A stretch of 64,000 bases of DNA from positions 489,832-553,831 of the forward strand of contig MU004191.1 in NCBI GenBank assembly GCA_010093605.1, in the 5' to 3' direction. This document shows positions 1 through 10,191 of this stretch, piece by piece. The position numbers and the translations under genes are program-made. Source of the stretch: Lophium mytilinum (lineage: Eukaryota; Ascomycota; Dothideomycetes; Mytilinidiales; Mytilinidiaceae). The notes beneath the pieces are model-generated. The model was not told the origin of the DNA and did no database searches. It worked only from the letters and a program-made list of their open reading frames with translations. Positions within the stretch are counted from its first letter, which is position 1. Each line of letters opens with the position of its first letter.

Positions 1-3
1 ATC

Positions 4-1956
4 ATGCGGCCCGCTACGACTCTGCTAGTAGCTTCAATCAGCACTGTTGCTTCCGCCATTCCCGCTCTAGGGTGGCCTCGAGATGTCATGGCTCAAGCAT
101 TTGGGCTCGTCGACCGAAACTACGACCACGAGACGACCACGCCTGCGACTGAATTAGCAACGCTGCCTGCTACCACATCTTCATCCTCCCATGGGGGAAG
201 CTACGGTGTGACGCAGGTCTCGTCTCAGCATTCAACGCCTTCTTCCGGACTTTCACAGGCTTCCTCCCCCTCTAGTGTCGTGTCCTACGCATCATCAGCT
301 TGGACTCCCTCCTCGGTTCTATCGACACCGTGGTCAACTCCCTCTAGCGTGATAGTAGTCTCACCTTCCAGCGTGGTATCGACGCCGTCTCCAACCTCCG
401 TCGGCGGAGTTTACAGTGCACCAGAAACTTCGTCCCAAATCGTAGAGACTTACGCCCCTATCTCAGAAGCTTCTTCCATAGTTTCCCCACCGACACCTTC
501 TACTGCGCTCTCGACTCCATCTTCACTCGCAGTGCCCACCTCGGTAGCCTCCGTCGTGCTATCAACACCGTCTCCGTCCTCAATTGTTGAAGGCTACACT
601 GGCACATGGGGAAAGCCTTTCACGCTCCCTCCATACTCAGAGGCCACACCATCCTCCATTGCCTCTTCGACTCCGGGTTTTTCTTTGGGATCCTACGCAG
701 CCACCAGCGTAATAACTACTAGCGTGTTGGTAACAGAGTCTCCGTCCTCTATTGGTGCAGGTTACATCATCTCTGAGGGCTGGTCCTCGCCCATGGTATA
801 TTCTACTGCGGAAGACTCTAGCATTTCATCACTGCCATTATACAAAGCCCAGGCTTCATCCCCTACATCCCAGGCTTCATCCCCTACATCCCAGGCTTCA
901 TCCCCTACATCCCAGGCTTCATCCCCTACATCCCAAGCTTCATCTCCTACATCCCAGGCTTCTTTGTATACTTCCCAGGCTTCATCCCCTGCATCCCAGG
1001 ATTCTTCCTATTCAAGCCTAACCTCGTCTTCCGCTCTAGAAAAGGGGCCATCCGGACTCTACCCAACGGGAATCTTCCCTACAGGGCCATACCCAACGGG
1101 AACTGGAATTCCTCCCACTACGATTGGATATACTGGAGATATCGAGACTCTGACCACCTATACTACGACAACAGTTTGCCCTATTACGACAATATCGGGC
1201 ACAGCAGCAGTTGCTACTTTTGTTACTAAGATTCTCACTATCACCTCGTGCAAAGGCGGGTGTCACTACGCCACAACTCTACCGCCTTCTCTCCCATATG
1301 ACGAATCAACTATCATTGCCACTGTGGTGCCCACATCTTCATGGAAATTTAGTGCAACCTCCATTCCCGTCGGATCCTCAGGTGGCACTACCATTTATTC
1401 CACGGGCCTGTCTTCTTGGCTCGAAGCCTCCGTCTACACGTCATATATTACTAGCTGGCAGCTTGTGAATGAGCTTACACCAACTCCTACCGACGGATAT
1501 TACTCTCCCACTATAACCCCTGTATCCAGCGCTATTACTTCCCTCGTTGGTTATCCGGCATCAGTCGCTACTGATGCTTCGCTGGCTTCCCCTAGTGTCG
1601 TTATCTCCCCTGAGACCACCACCCCTATTGTTGGCTATTCAGGTGTTGCTGGGCTGCCCCCTGACAATCCTTCTACCCTTCCTTTGAACTCATGCGTAGC
1701 TCAGACGACCACCATCACAGTCACTGTGGGCTCCGAAGCGCCACTGCCCACCACTGTTGCCCCGAGTGGAACCGCATACTCGGCCGTTACGGCCATCCCA
1801 TCCAACCCAGAGGCATCCAACCCAGAAGCCGCGTATCCTACCGAGCCCTCATCCGTGTTTGTGTCTCAGGGTTACCCGAATACAGTCATCAAAAATCCCA
1901 GCCTCTCATCCCCGACCAATACTCCTATCAACCCGATTACCACCAAGCACTATTAA
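4..1956 (+). CDS. Ser/Thr/Pro-rich secreted cell-wall-type protein
   Basis: Single-exon frame of 650 residues starting at the ATG at position 4. The first ~19 residues form a hydrophobic signal peptide (ending near ASAIPA). The rest is dominated by Ser, Thr, Pro and Val, as in heavily O-glycosylated fungal wall or surface proteins. A run of seven near-identical 7-residue units (QASSPTS) lies at about residues 283-331, followed by YPTG/FPTG repeats. A central segment rich in TTYTTTTVC and ITSCKGGC carries four Cys and resembles the Thr/Cys modules of fungal wall mannoproteins. No clear hydrophobic GPI-attachment tail is seen: the C-terminus is polar (ends in TTKHY), so it may be secreted or wall-bound by other means. 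No enzyme domain is recognised. The start lies only three bases inside the window, so an upstream exon cannot be excluded. Confidence 0.75.
   Translation: MRPATTLLVASISTVASAIPALGWPRDVMAQAFGLVDRNYDHETTTPATELATLPATTSSSSHGGSYGVTQVSSQHSTPSSGLSQASSPSSVVSYASSAWTPSSVLSTPWSTPSSVIVVSPSSVVSTPSPTSVGGVYSAPETSSQIVETYAPISEASSIVSPPTPSTALSTPSSLAVPTSVASVVLSTPSPSSIVEGYTGTWGKPFTLPPYSEATPSSIASSTPGFSLGSYAATSVITTSVLVTESPSSIGAGYIISEGWSSPMVYSTAEDSSISSLPLYKAQASSPTSQASSPTSQASSPTSQASSPTSQASSPTSQASLYTSQASSPASQDSSYSSLTSSSALEKGPSGLYPTGIFPTGPYPTGTGIPPTTIGYTGDIETLTTYTTTTVCPITTISGTAAVATFVTKILTITSCKGGCHYATTLPPSLPYDESTIIATVVPTSSWKFSATSIPVGSSGGTTIYSTGLSSWLEASVYTSYITSWQLVNELTPTPTDGYYSPTITPVSSAITSLVGYPASVATDASLASPSVVISPETTTPIVGYSGVAGLPPDNPSTLPLNSCVAQTTTITVTVGSEAPLPTTVAPSGTAYSAVTAIPSNPEASNPEAAYPTEPSSVFVSQGYPNTVIKNPSLSSPTNTPINPITTKHY
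850..996 (+). repeat. 21-nt tandem repeat inside the wall-protein gene
   Basis: Seven units of 21 nt beginning CAG/CAA at 850, 871, 892, 913, 934, 955 and 976 encode QASSPTS-type heptapeptides. The first five are almost identical; the last two have diverged (LYT, SPA). The unit is a multiple of three, so copy-number change would keep the frame. Confidence 0.9.
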
Positions 1957-2790
1957 GTAGAAATTCAGCAAGGAGATGTTGAGTCTGAGGCTTGATGTCT
2001 TGCAGCATGCTTGAAATTTCGTCTAAGGGTAAGAATCACAAAGAAAAAGAGGAACATACACACGAAAGGGGACTGTTATGGGATTTAGTTCTGATTAGAA
2101 CTCGGTAGTATTGCGGTCAGGAGAATACGCTAGCCCGTTTCTTTACAGTCGTAACGTACGTTGTTACTGCATTTCGTTGCCATTTTCATAGCTATAGACA
2201 AAAGAGTCGTGATGGTTTGCTATTACTTTTGGTGTTTCTAGGCCAAGTGAAATTACGTGTCCGACAAAATTGCGCTGTCGGAAGAAGGAGTGGCAAGCAC
2301 ATGAAACGTGTCTGGCTGTGCAATGGATTAATCCTCCAAAGCAAAGTCCTGTGCCTCGTAGTACCGCCACGTTCGAGCAGGCCTGATTCTGTGCCACTCA
2401 ATGTCATGTCGTGAATGGATAAAGATAGCTCCGAGTGCCATGTCCTATTCGCCTACGAGCAAAAGAAGTTGTGGTTGAATTCCATGACAAAATGTGTTGG
2501 TGCTTGTGATTGGTGGATGAAGATCGCGCTAGCGTGTGCAGCTTCAACGTCCTCGACGCGATCTGCTAGCCATTCACCAGCGTGCTGCCTTTCACTTTTG
2601 TGCCTGATACCCAAACCCTCCACCGAGCGTCAATTGCGCCCATCATAAAAGGCTGTCCGTCTTTCTGCAAATCCGATCTCTACACACCCGCCAGATTACC
2701 AGCCTCACGTCCTACCAACCCACTTCAACCCTCCACCCTTAACCACACCACCTTCTGGATCGCTATCGGAAGGCTCTCTTCATATTCATC
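1957..2790. other. Intergenic spacer (wall protein to Nup84)
   Basis: No coding frame with protein-like composition is seen. The last ~150 bases are C/T-rich, as in a fungal 5' leader, and lead to the Nup84 start. Confidence 0.5.
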
Positions 2791-5700
2791 ATGTCGACAA
2801 TGACGCCGCGGCGATCGTATTCTACGCGCGCTATGCGCAAGGACGAGCAATTCACTCGAAGCTTGCAGTCCCCTCTGCGACTGGAATCAAGTGCGCGCAA
2901 ATACTTCGAACCCCTCCAAAGCATGGCAGACCGCGTCGGAAAAGACGTCGAGATCTTTGCCGAGAAGCTGGATAGATGGTATACCGATAGCCGCGACCTT
3001 CCTCCTCTCGAGAAATACAACGAGACTCTAGACCTGCTTTCGAAGTTCCAGAAGCATGCCGACAAGAACGTGGAAGAGTTGAAGAAGAGAGAAGCTGCCG
3101 CAAATCGCGGAGACCTCGCTAAAGACGTTCGGAGACGGATACATAGCATGGCCAACCCCCCCCGAGGCAGTCTGGGTCCTGGAGTTGACGATGGATCGGT
3201 GAAATCCATGTCCACAAATTTGGGCACTTCGCCCAAGCTACACGAGTTGCGCCATTGGCAGAATGAGGCCGCTTCCTGGAACCTTCTTCGAATTATGATC
3301 GACTTGTACCACCCGAAGCCTGGATATGACGCCCTAGCAGACAAGCAACAACGTCTGTCTGCAGTAGAGGCCGAGTATGGTGACCGCCCTGATCTGGAAA
3401 TCTGGAAGCGGTTCCTGGTGGAAGACCCGGCGGCTATGGAGAAATCCAAAATACTACAATGGCTAGAAGAGTCGGCCGACAGTAACGAGAGCGACATCGA
3501 CTCGATAAAGGAGCAATTAGGGGCCGAATCGGGGAAAGACATCAGCAATTGGACGAATGGATGGCTAGACACGAAGTCTAAGATCAAGGCTGAGAAGCGT
3601 CGACGTCTAATTGGTCATCCCTTGCATCCGGATGAAGTCTCAATTAAGTCTGCTGACGGGACTCAAATTCTAGTCACCCATCTCGACCCTGACGCGCCGT
3701 CTAGGCAAGGTCGAGCTCTAGTGAAGTCAGACGATTACTATGAGAGGGCTATGTGGATGACTTGCTACGAAATGCTCCGACGCGGGAAGCCCTGGGAAGA
3801 GATTTGCGAATGGTGTCAAGACCACAACGAGTCTTGGCGAGGTGTTAGCATGGGTTTGACAAACAGCAGCTCAGGAGACGCTCCGACTTGCCTGACCGGA
3901 CCCTACCTTGGGAGCCTTTGGCGTCGGACATGCTACGCGCTCGCCCAAGGAAGCGACATTCGCTACGAGCGTGCTGTATATGGCCTGCTCAGTGGCGATC
4001 TCAAATCTGTTGAAGAGGTTTGCCGGACCTGGGACGACCATGTCTACGCTCGTTACAACGCATTGCTTCTCTCGCGATTTGACGCCTACCTTCAGGCCAA
4101 TCATCCCGACAAGCTGCCCCCGAACTTGATTCGCAAATTTGCCACGTTCGACGCCGTGTCTTTCCATGGAAACTGGTCGACGTCTAATCGTCGAGTGGTC
4201 GATCTACTATTGACGCAAAAGAGCACTAAATCGCATGCGATGACGCCCACTAAGCTCATTCAAGGCAGCCTGATTGCCAATAACTTCATCCGTTTCGCCC
4301 ACAGAGTCGCCGCTGCGTTGGTAGCGAAGGACAACGCAAAGGAGCTCGAAATGCGTCCTGAGTACAAACTCCCTGTTTTTGAGGATCCACATGAGGACTA
4401 CTATCCAGTAATTCAAGACACTGATAACTTACGTATCGTTGTTCACATGCTTCTGATATTCAAAGCTCTTGGAGTAGACATTGGGGATGATTCATTCGAG
4501 GAGTTGATGGACAACACTATCATCAGATACATTGTCCTCCTCAAGGAATCCCGACGCTTCAAGGTCATTCCCACCTACGCAGCTCAGCTAGCGCAGGACC
4601 GACAAGTTCGCGTCCTCTCCTCCATCTTACCCTCCATCACCAAGCTTCACGAGCAGGAGGATATGTGTAAGCTCATGGAGGCTATTGGCATAGACACCAT
4701 GGACGTTGTAGCGACATCTTATATCTATACTAGTGGGGAGAGCAAGCTCATGGACGAGACGAAATATATCAGACGATACAACATGCTGGAAACACCAACA
4801 TCCGAGGAGTATCTCTGGCCTGGTGTTCGGACCAAGCAGGACTTCCTCGACTACAGCATATCACCTCTCGAGATGGATGTTATCGAAAGTCTTGAGTGGT
4901 TCCTTCACGTGAGGTTAGAAATGACACCGACTCTCCTATCCCTGAGCGACGCTATGAAGATGTTCCTCCGTAAGTTGCCCTCAACCATTCCCTTCAACAC
5001 CACAAACCTAATCATACCCCAGTCAATGGCCGCCTCGGCGCAGCCCTCGAACTCTGCCGACGCCTCCCCGCCGAACGCGTGTCCCAGATGAAGACCAAAC
5101 CCTACTTCGGCTCCGCGCTCGACTTCACCAACCTCAAAGGCAAGGCCGAGCAAGCCGCCACGGAGCGCATCGCATTCCCTGCCGGCGTTGCCCATCCGGA
5201 CAACCCAGATCTCACCTTCGGCGGCTTCGTCCGCTTCCAGTGCGACCGCTGGGCCGAAGACGCGAGAACCTACATCGACCTCTGCACGCTCGTCACGGCC
5301 ATCAAGGCGCTCAGCGAGTGGCGCGAGCAGGAGGACGTCTTCATCCGCGCGAAAGAAGAGAACAAGAAGGTATCGACGAAGAGCATCAAGGAGCAGATCG
5401 AGGGCATCGCGCTTGCCGTCGAGCCGCTGCTGCAAGGGTCTCTGACCGCGAGTTCAGATGGTAAGTGCCCCTTTTCCCCGTCTACCTCTTTCATCAATCA
5501 AACCGCTAACCATACCCGCAGATGAGGAAGCCTCCCAGCTCGAGCTCATCCGCCACATCTACCTCCCCGACGTCATCCTCGCCTACCTCAGCACCCTCCT
5601 CGCTGGCGCGCACTTCGTCTCGCGCGAGTGGGCGACCAAGGCGATGGACCTGGCGACGGCGATCGCGGACGACGCGAATGAGGAGCTGGCGGACGCGTTT

Positions 5701-5859
5701 GTGCAGACGGGCCGGATGGAGGAGCTGGTGGCGGCGTTTGCGGCGACGAGCAAGGAGATGGTGCGGCTGGGCGAGCGGACGCCGAAGGGTGGCGCGAGCA
5801 AGAAGCGTGGGTGGTTGGGGGAGAGCAGCCGGATTTGGGATTTGAATGTGCGAAATTAG
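2791..5859 (+). CDS. nup84: Nuclear pore complex protein Nup84/Nup107 family
   Basis: Three exons (2791-4969, 5023-5460, 5522-5859) joined across GT-AG introns of 53 and 61 nt give 984 residues, close to the usual length of fungal Nup84/Nup107. The product is a scaffold subunit of the Y-shaped (Nup84/Nup107-160) complex of the nuclear pore. Features matching the family are a mostly alpha-helical sequence, the segment around residues 300-360 (THLDPDAPSRQGRAL, then YERAMWMTCYEMLRRGKPWEEI), the WRGVSMG motif, and the SLWRRTCYALA region. The start is the first ATG (MSTMTPRR). Exon 3 is markedly GC-rich, but the frame continues and ends in a conserved-looking helical C-terminus. It follows the wall-protein gene on the same strand without obvious functional linkage. 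Confidence 0.87.
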
Positions 5860-6327
5860 GGGGGTAAGGAGGGTGTTTGATCTGATGGTGGGTGGGCAGA
5901 TTGGTTAGCAGAGCAAGTGGAATTGTGAGAGCGGTAGTAGACTTGACAGCTAAACCTTTGGAATTTGCTTGACTCATTCCTCTGAAGTAGGGCCCACGTA
6001 CTGCAGAGACTTACCCTGAATGAGTTCAAAACTGTGGAGTAAAGACAACCATGACCTAATCGCCGGAGTAGTAGACAGGCGCACCTATCTACAAGACAGC
6101 ATAGTAGCTGGGTGGCAATAGGACTTAGCACTCTCCAAATCCGTAAGGTATATAACTCCTATTTTTATACTTATGTACCGTTATTCAGCATCGTTTGAAT
6201 TTCTCCAGTATACTATTACAATTCCCAAAATACTAGTTTTGGCAAGCCTGATAGCTCTCTAGGCCACCTCAGACGGTGTTGAACTGCTTGAGTGTGCCAC
6301 TTTCTCCTGCCTAGCGATACCCGCTGC
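5860..6327. other. Convergent intergenic spacer with dispersed repeat
   Basis: Lies between the 3' ends of Nup84 (+) and the P450 (-). The part from about 6069 onward is a diverged copy of a repeat found again at 36151-36372; the rest shows nothing recognisable. Confidence 0.6.
6069..6318 (+). repeat. Dispersed repeat family A, copy 1
   Basis: Aligns by eye with 36151-36372. Shared blocks include CAGCATCGTTTGA, CTCCAGTAT, GCAAGCCT and CTAGGCCACC in the same order and spacing, with many substitutions between them. It ends about ten bases short of the P450 stop codon. It has no coding capacity. Confidence 0.6.
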
Positions 6328-7593
6328 TTAATTGCAAGACCTCATGTCCTGCAGCCGCACCTGCGAATACGCCTTGCGCGCGCTACACAGCGGCGTCCCC
6401 CACTCGGGCAACTCGTCACCTGAATCAGACTGGAGTTCCCAGTCCTCTCCAACACCTTCGGACAGCGCGCCCGTCAGCAATATTATCATGCGAAAGCCAA
6501 AATCGTTGTATGCCGGGCAGCGGAAGGGCGAGTCGCCAAATGCTAGGAGACGCTTAGCCGGATCATCGATTGTCGTCCATCGGTCTGGATTGAAGGTTTT
6601 TGCGTCGGCGCCCCATTCGGTTTCATTGCGTTGGCAGGCTTCGATGTCTGCAGCGACGACTTCTGGAAGGCCGGTGTTGAGGTTTGATTCGTAGCGATAT
6701 ACGCGGCGTGTGGGTGGGTATAGGCGGAGTGCTTCTCTAGCTATGTTGTCCGCAGACACTTTGGCAAGGGCAATGGATTCGTCTTTATTGGTGCTGAGGC
6801 TTTCGTGGATGGCCTGTCTCCAGATTGTGCGATTTGCTCGTGGCCCGCGGTAGGCGATTTCGATGAAGCAGCGGAGTACGACTCGCCAGAGGGTTTCGTA
6901 CGCTGGGAGTATGAAGTTCATGGGATTCTCCGCTGCATCTAGAGGATTTCTCGAAGAGATCAAAGTTCTAAGGAGCATGTGGGTCCTTGTCTGGGTCCGC
7001 CATATGGGGATCGAGCCGCACTTTGAGGCCAGCCATATGTCGTTTATGTCGCTTGCAAGCTCTTCCGCGACGCCAATGGGTATTTGAACTGGATCGAGAT
7101 CGAAGAGAACCCCAAGCGTGATTCGTAACGTCAATGATTGTACAAGAGGAACTAGCAAAATGCTTTTGTCGATGAGTGCGTCCCTGATCATGATCCGGAG
7201 TCCGAAGTGGAGTTTCTCCCAGCCGGAGTTCAACGATGGCCGATGCAAGATGCTGATAGATTGATCTTTGAACGACTTCCTCTTTTCGATGCTGGTAGTC
7301 GTAAAAGCGTTGTCGATGCCGAAAGCAACTGTGAGCCTCTGGTTGGGTACAGCCCGAGACGTCAAGGCAATGCGTAAGTCCTTGTGCTCATCATTTGTTG
7401 TCTTCGCTTGAAGAACACGTCGACAATTGACTTCATCGGTGAACGTTTTTGAGACACCGGGGCAATCAGAGAGTTCGTAGTGACCAGAACGAACATAAAC
7501 GAGCGTTACGATGACAAAGACCACTGCAGCCGCAATATTTCCTGTCTTCGAGTCCGCGATGCCGACTAGGGTCGGGAAAAGGTCTAACATCAT
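6328..7593 (-). CDS. Cytochrome P450 monooxygenase (divergent fungal family)
   Basis: Single-exon gene of 421 residues from the ATG at 7593. A heme-thiolate monooxygenase is indicated by three hallmarks in the right order: ExxR in EALRLYPP (Glu287/Arg290), the PERF-like FNPDRW near residue 334, and the Cys loop FGDSPFRCPA with the heme ligand Cys359. The loop deviates from the usual FxxGxRxCxG, having Ser instead of the first Gly and Ala instead of the last. The I-helix reads PAYETLWR, lacking the acidic-Thr pair of typical P450s. A hydrophobic anchor (residues ~20-35) suggests ER membrane attachment. At 421 residues it is shorter than the usual ~500, with the shortfall before the I-helix, so either an upstream exon is missed or it belongs to a short divergent family. 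No backbone synthase or other cluster genes lie nearby. The substrate is unknown. Confidence 0.85.
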   Translation of the reverse strand: MMLDLFPTLVGIADSKTGNIAAAVVFVIVTLVYVRSGHYELSDCPGVSKTFTDEVNCRRVLQAKTTNDEHKDLRIALTSRAVPNQRLTVAFGIDNAFTTTSIEKRKSFKDQSISILHRPSLNSGWEKLHFGLRIMIRDALIDKSILLVPLVQSLTLRITLGVLFDLDPVQIPIGVAEELASDINDIWLASKCGSIPIWRTQTRTHMLLRTLISSRNPLDAAENPMNFILPAYETLWRVVLRCFIEIAYRGPRANRTIWRQAIHESLSTNKDESIALAKVSADNIAREALRLYPPTRRVYRYESNLNTGLPEVVAADIEACQRNETEWGADAKTFNPDRWTTIDDPAKRLLAFGDSPFRCPAYNDFGFRMIILLTGALSEGVGEDWELQSDSGDELPEWGTPLCSARKAYSQVRLQDMRSCN

Positions 7594-8231
7594 CTCGAAG
7601 CGTGCTTGAATCAAGTGGACTAATGAAAAGAGGTTTCTGTAGGCTGCAATAGAAAACTTTGCAGGTGATTTGCTGAATTTTTGGATGAGAAACAGCTTCT
7701 AGAGAAGGTTCTTATAAAGCGTTAGAAGGATGGGAGTTAGTACGATAATACTCGAATGACCCAGAATTGCTACATGCATTGGGTTTGAAACGCAACCGGA
7801 CTGCAAGCAAGAGAAAGAAGCGGTGCATGGTATCGTATGGAAGAGACTAGGAGCATCAAAGTCCTTTGTCGATTGACCTGACTGGTCCAACCCAATGTGG
7901 TCCACATTGCGCATGCACGAACCCGTGGGCAAGGCGCACTGAAAAGTGGAAATAGATATTCCCCCGGCTAAGTGGCACGCTGGACATGAAAAAGGTGGCG
8001 CACTTCAACAGCATCCTACCTTTTATGCACCTGTCTGCCGCTGTTTGTAGTGCTTCAACGCACTTTTGAAAGTAGGAATGGGATAGCTTTGGGTTATTTA
8101 GAAATTAGTTGAAGCACTACCAGCAGTGGTAGACAGGTGTATACATGACCGGACGAAACATAATACTTGCTGTATGTACCACCCCTGTGATGCCCAGCGT
8201 GAGTGGGTGGGGAGACGCGAACAGCTTCGAT
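7594..8231. other. Intergenic spacer containing a foldback repeat
   Basis: Apart from the small inverted-repeat element at 8028-8139 and a short flanking segment (from ~7988) that also resembles the 52.7 kb copy, no gene is seen. Confidence 0.55.
8028..8139. mobile_element. MITE-like foldback element (family B, copy 1)
   Basis: Two 32-nt inverted arms, 8028-8059 and 8108-8139, match at 28 of 32 positions and enclose a 48-nt loop. The outer ends read CACCTGTCT and AGACAGGTG. It is short, non-coding, and related to sequences at 36021-36131 and 52731-52815, as expected for a miniature inverted-repeat DNA element. No target duplication could be assigned with confidence. Confidence 0.6.
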
Positions 8232-8613
8232 TCATCTTGTAGATTCAGGGTCTTGAAACACAGGACCACGGGTAGCTACCGTATCATGGCGGAAATACTC
8301 CGTACTTCGGGGGTAGAGTCCCATGAAATATTCAGCCCATTGAGGTTTACCTACGCTTATTCGAGGTAAGGAGAAGAAGCATATAGAGAGTTTGACGAGG
8401 TACACTGAACGCTTGAGCTTCCAGGAATAGCACTCTTTCGGAGTCCTTAAGTAGTGTATGATGATTTTGATACTCGACGTGGTAGGCAATGGAAGCCAAG
8501 TAATCGGCGGCCACGTCGTATCTGTCTGCATATTCATGCTGCAGATACCCGTAGGTAGCGCCTCGCGGCGTGGGTCTAGGGTATACTGTGTCTCCGAAGT
8601 TATGCTTGGGCAT
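8232..8613 (-). CDS. Hypothetical small protein, two exons
   Basis: Exons 8406-8613 and 8232-8350 joined over a 55-nt GT-AG intron give 108 residues from ATG to TGA. The composition is ordinary and protein-like (PKHNFGDTVYPRP, then KPQWAEYFMGLYPRS), with many aromatic and His residues, no signal peptide and no membrane segment. I do not recognise a family. The donor (GTGTAC) is weak, so the join is tentative. It may also be the 3' part of a larger gene with an unrecognised first exon or a decayed fragment, since a foldback repeat sits directly downstream. Confidence 0.35.
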
Positions 8614-9017
8614 CAATTCTCAAGGAACCTAGTGACTCAGAGAAGTCCAATCTCAGCACTCTCGACTCTGGATCTGCACAAGGCGTATCGATGATTGAGA
8701 TTAGAGCTCTTCTTGCTGAAGACACGGAGGCTACATAACCTTTTTAGTTCGGTCTGCGTCAACGAGGGTATTGCAACTCACTGAAAGACGCTAGGGCGGC
8801 GAACTTGTGATGGATCATTTATGTTCATTTTTGTGACAATTCTTGCACCCGATATGATCTGTGAACGATCTGTGTTGACCCATACTTCACACGGAGCATG
8901 ACTTCACTGGTGGCACGGGTCATTTCTTGTGCTCAGCCATGGAATGGTGTCTCCATTCCCCATGTCACTTTGAGCAACAAACCTAAACTACAACTCAAAA
9001 GAAAATTTATGTTACAA
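8614..9017. other. Intergenic spacer
   Basis: No gene seen. The part next to SDH4 is presumably its 3' untranslated region. Confidence 0.5.
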
Positions 9018-9702
9018 CTATGCGTGCCATACCCTCTTGATAGCCTCGGTGATTCCTACGTCGTTTGTTTCGAAGCTATACATGCCAATACCCAAAAGCA
9101 CGGTGCCGGCCCGGAGCAGCCAGAAAGAGCCCTTTCGGATGAGTGGAACTCGCTTCTCTGGGAAGTAGTCTATAATATTGGCCCTGTTTTATCATGAGCT
9201 GCGTGTAATTATCTGAAAGGTGGTGGGGTCACTGACGTGAAACCGATGTGCGAGTGGACGATGATGAGAGCGCATAGTGATGCATCCATGAGGGGGTTGA
9301 GAGAGCCGGCCGCGAATGGCGCAATGGAAAGAGGAATCAGGCCAGCAGAGATGAGTCTATGATATAAGTTAGAAGTGTAACAATACAGCAGATAGAGATG
9401 TCGTGCCTCTCAAAGGTCCAGTGGTAGTTGCCATGTGACGCGCTAGGTTCGGGAACTGGCGCTGGCTTGTTGACGTCGCCGTCCACTACCTGAGGAAGTG
9501 GAGGGAGAATAGGCCGGCGGCCAGAGGCGTGGAAGGCGGCGACTCTGGAAGCTCCTGGTGTCGCGAACGCAGATTGCATGGGCCGTCGGGTCAAAGGCGA
9601 GGGGTGCTTGAGGGACGAGCCGGCAAAGGTAGAGGCCATGCGCCGCGATGGAGCAGCATTGCAGACTTGCCGGAGCAGCGCAGGACGGGCAATTGAAGCC
9701 AT
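9018..9702 (-). CDS. SDH4: Succinate dehydrogenase membrane anchor subunit (CybS/SdhD type)
   Basis: Three exons (9407-9702, 9237-9356, 9018-9183) give 193 residues. It anchors complex II in the mitochondrial inner membrane and takes part in heme b and ubiquinone binding. Recognised by HGNYHWTFERLISAGLIPL, then APFAAGSLNPLMDA and IVHSHIGF with conserved His residues, then DYFPEKRVPLIRKG and a last hydrophobic helix. The first ~60 residues are Arg/Ser/Ala-rich and lack acidic residues, as in a mitochondrial presequence; the start MASIARPALL was chosen for this. Intron 1 (9357-9406, 50 nt) must begin with GC rather than GT to keep the conserved FERLIS junction; its 3' end has a perfect CTAAC branch site. 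Intron 2 (9184-9236, 53 nt) is GT-AG. It is divergently paired with the MPP-beta gene. Confidence 0.92.
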
Positions 9703-10191
9703 GGCGACTTTGTGGGGAGTGGTAGAGGGGAGAGTGGCCGGTGGATGGAGGAGACAAAGTGGTGGAGGAGCACTCTTGAAATGGATGACATGCGGCCGAG
9801 GAAGAATCCGGAACAGCACATTGGCTGGTGGCATGGCTTTCGGGCCTCGTAAAACAGCCTAGACTAGACTGCTCTGACAGCATAAGATATACTATTAACG
9901 AGTCTTTCAAATAGTCATATTCGATGTAAACACGCCCTAGTAAGCTAATAAGAGAGCTGGACTGTCCACCTCATGCATATGAAATCATACAATGCTTTCT
10001 TGGTGCTTTTTAGGTCATAAATCAGCCGCGATATAGTTGAGCTTGGAACTGTGCCAAGATGTGGCATTTTACCAGGGCCCACCAGCGTGATTTGCGTGCA
10101 TGGGCGACCTCACCTGCACGATTCTGCAATCCACCCCCATCACTCCCGCCATCCTCGCCACGATACCCATCCCCCTCTCCTCTCCGTCGCC
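9703..10191. promoter_or_regulatory. Shared divergent promoter region SDH4 / MPP-beta
   Basis: A 489-bp gap separates the start codons of two oppositely transcribed nuclear genes for mitochondrial proteins. Both edges are C-rich leaders, so the promoters must lie within this interval. No specific operator was identified. Confidence 0.5.

Noticed and set aside
6328-9017. A secondary-metabolite cluster around the P450
   Set aside because: No synthase, transporter, tailoring enzyme or cluster regulator lies nearby; the neighbours are housekeeping genes.
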